Shown here: in pieces, positions 63,869-64,000 of the stretch
How positions within the stretch are numbered: position 1 is the first letter of the stretch
How the letters are laid out: each line of letters opens with the position of its first letter
NCBI RefSeq assembly: GCF_037392515.1
Contig: NC_090283.1
Span: 37,526,249 to 37,590,248, forward strand
Direction: 5' to 3'
DNA length: 64,000 bases
Origin: Haliotis asinina
Taxonomy: Eukaryota > Mollusca > Gastropoda > Lepetellida > Haliotidae
Program-made: the position numbers and the translations under genes
Notes under the pieces: generated by a model
Told to the model about the DNA's origin: nothing
Database searches by the model: none
What the model saw: only the letters and a program-made list of their open reading frames with translations

Positions 63869-64000
63869 ATGGAACTCAGTAAAGAAGAATTGGGTAACAT
63901 GGTTCAATTGTTTAAGAAAATGGGGATGCATCCTAAAGATGATACTCCAGAGGATTTAAAGGCATGGATGCATGGAATGTCGCAGCAAGAAGGTATCTCT
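63869..64000 (+). CDS. Start of gag-like ORF, runs off the window
   Basis: 44 codons from the ATG at 63,869: 'MELSKEELGNMVQLFKKMGM' then 'HPKDDTPEDLKAWMHGMS', open to the window edge. Position after LTR, PBS and leader suggests gag of a gypsy-like element. Too short for a domain call. Confidence 0.5.
   Translation, partial: MELSKEELGNMVQLFKKMGMHPKDDTPEDLKAWMHGMSQQEGIS

Overview
The window is animal nuclear DNA with introns, not a prokaryotic or organellar segment. It is most likely from a gastropod mollusc. An abalone-like (Haliotis) source is my inference, from a recurrent tRNA-type SINE with a tail like 'gccatatagctggaatatt' that I associate with molluscan genomes. Two host genes sit head to head. 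An RCC1/BTB-domain gene (RCBTB1/2-like) runs on the minus strand from about 42.8 kb down past the left edge; eight coding exons are visible. An aprataxin gene (APTX) runs on the plus strand from 44,535 to 55,791 in six exons and encodes 210 residues without an FHA domain. The gap between them carries CCAAT boxes in both orientations and may be a shared promoter.

Almost everything else is repetitive DNA in the introns and the intergenic space. RCBTB intron 3 (7,300-32,930) holds, in order: DIRS-like tyrosine-recombinase retroelement remains (about 8.7-15.2 kb, two diverged copies), an array of about 11 copies of a 202-bp satellite (16,035-18,204), and a whole Polinton/Maverick (18,205-32,523) inserted cleanly into the last satellite unit. 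Other RCBTB introns hold a 42-bp minisatellite, a 71-bp array built from the splice acceptor and first 45 nt of one RCC1 exon, and a 6.9-kb element with inverted ends flanked by a 62-bp duplication. The APTX introns hold a long foldback element, a non-LTR retrotransposon with a nested SINE, an R2-like fragment, a pogo-like MITE and a Penelope-like fragment. Downstream of APTX are a full-length, apparently intact Tc1-like transposon (59.1-60.7 kb), a decayed Tc1 relic, and the 5' LTR, primer-binding site and gag start of an LTR retrotransposon that leaves the window on the right.

The Polinton is the most notable object. It is 14,319 bp with 344-bp terminal inverted repeats that differ at only about three positions by eye and a 5-bp direct repeat at the insertion point. 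It encodes protein-primed family B DNA polymerase, a D-D(35)-E integrase, an A32/FtsK-type packaging ATPase, a probable double-jelly-roll major capsid protein, a minor-capsid-like protein split over two reading frames, and about nine small conserved or membrane proteins. Two paralogous proteins of 303 and 229 residues share an N-terminal motif and may be virion surface proteins. I see no maturation protease. The gene set is that of a virus-like self-synthesising transposon: POLB would copy the element, INT would insert it, and the ATPase with the capsid proteins would package it. Two genes carry frame breaks although the inverted repeats are nearly identical, so the copy is either young and slightly damaged or uses frameshifting.
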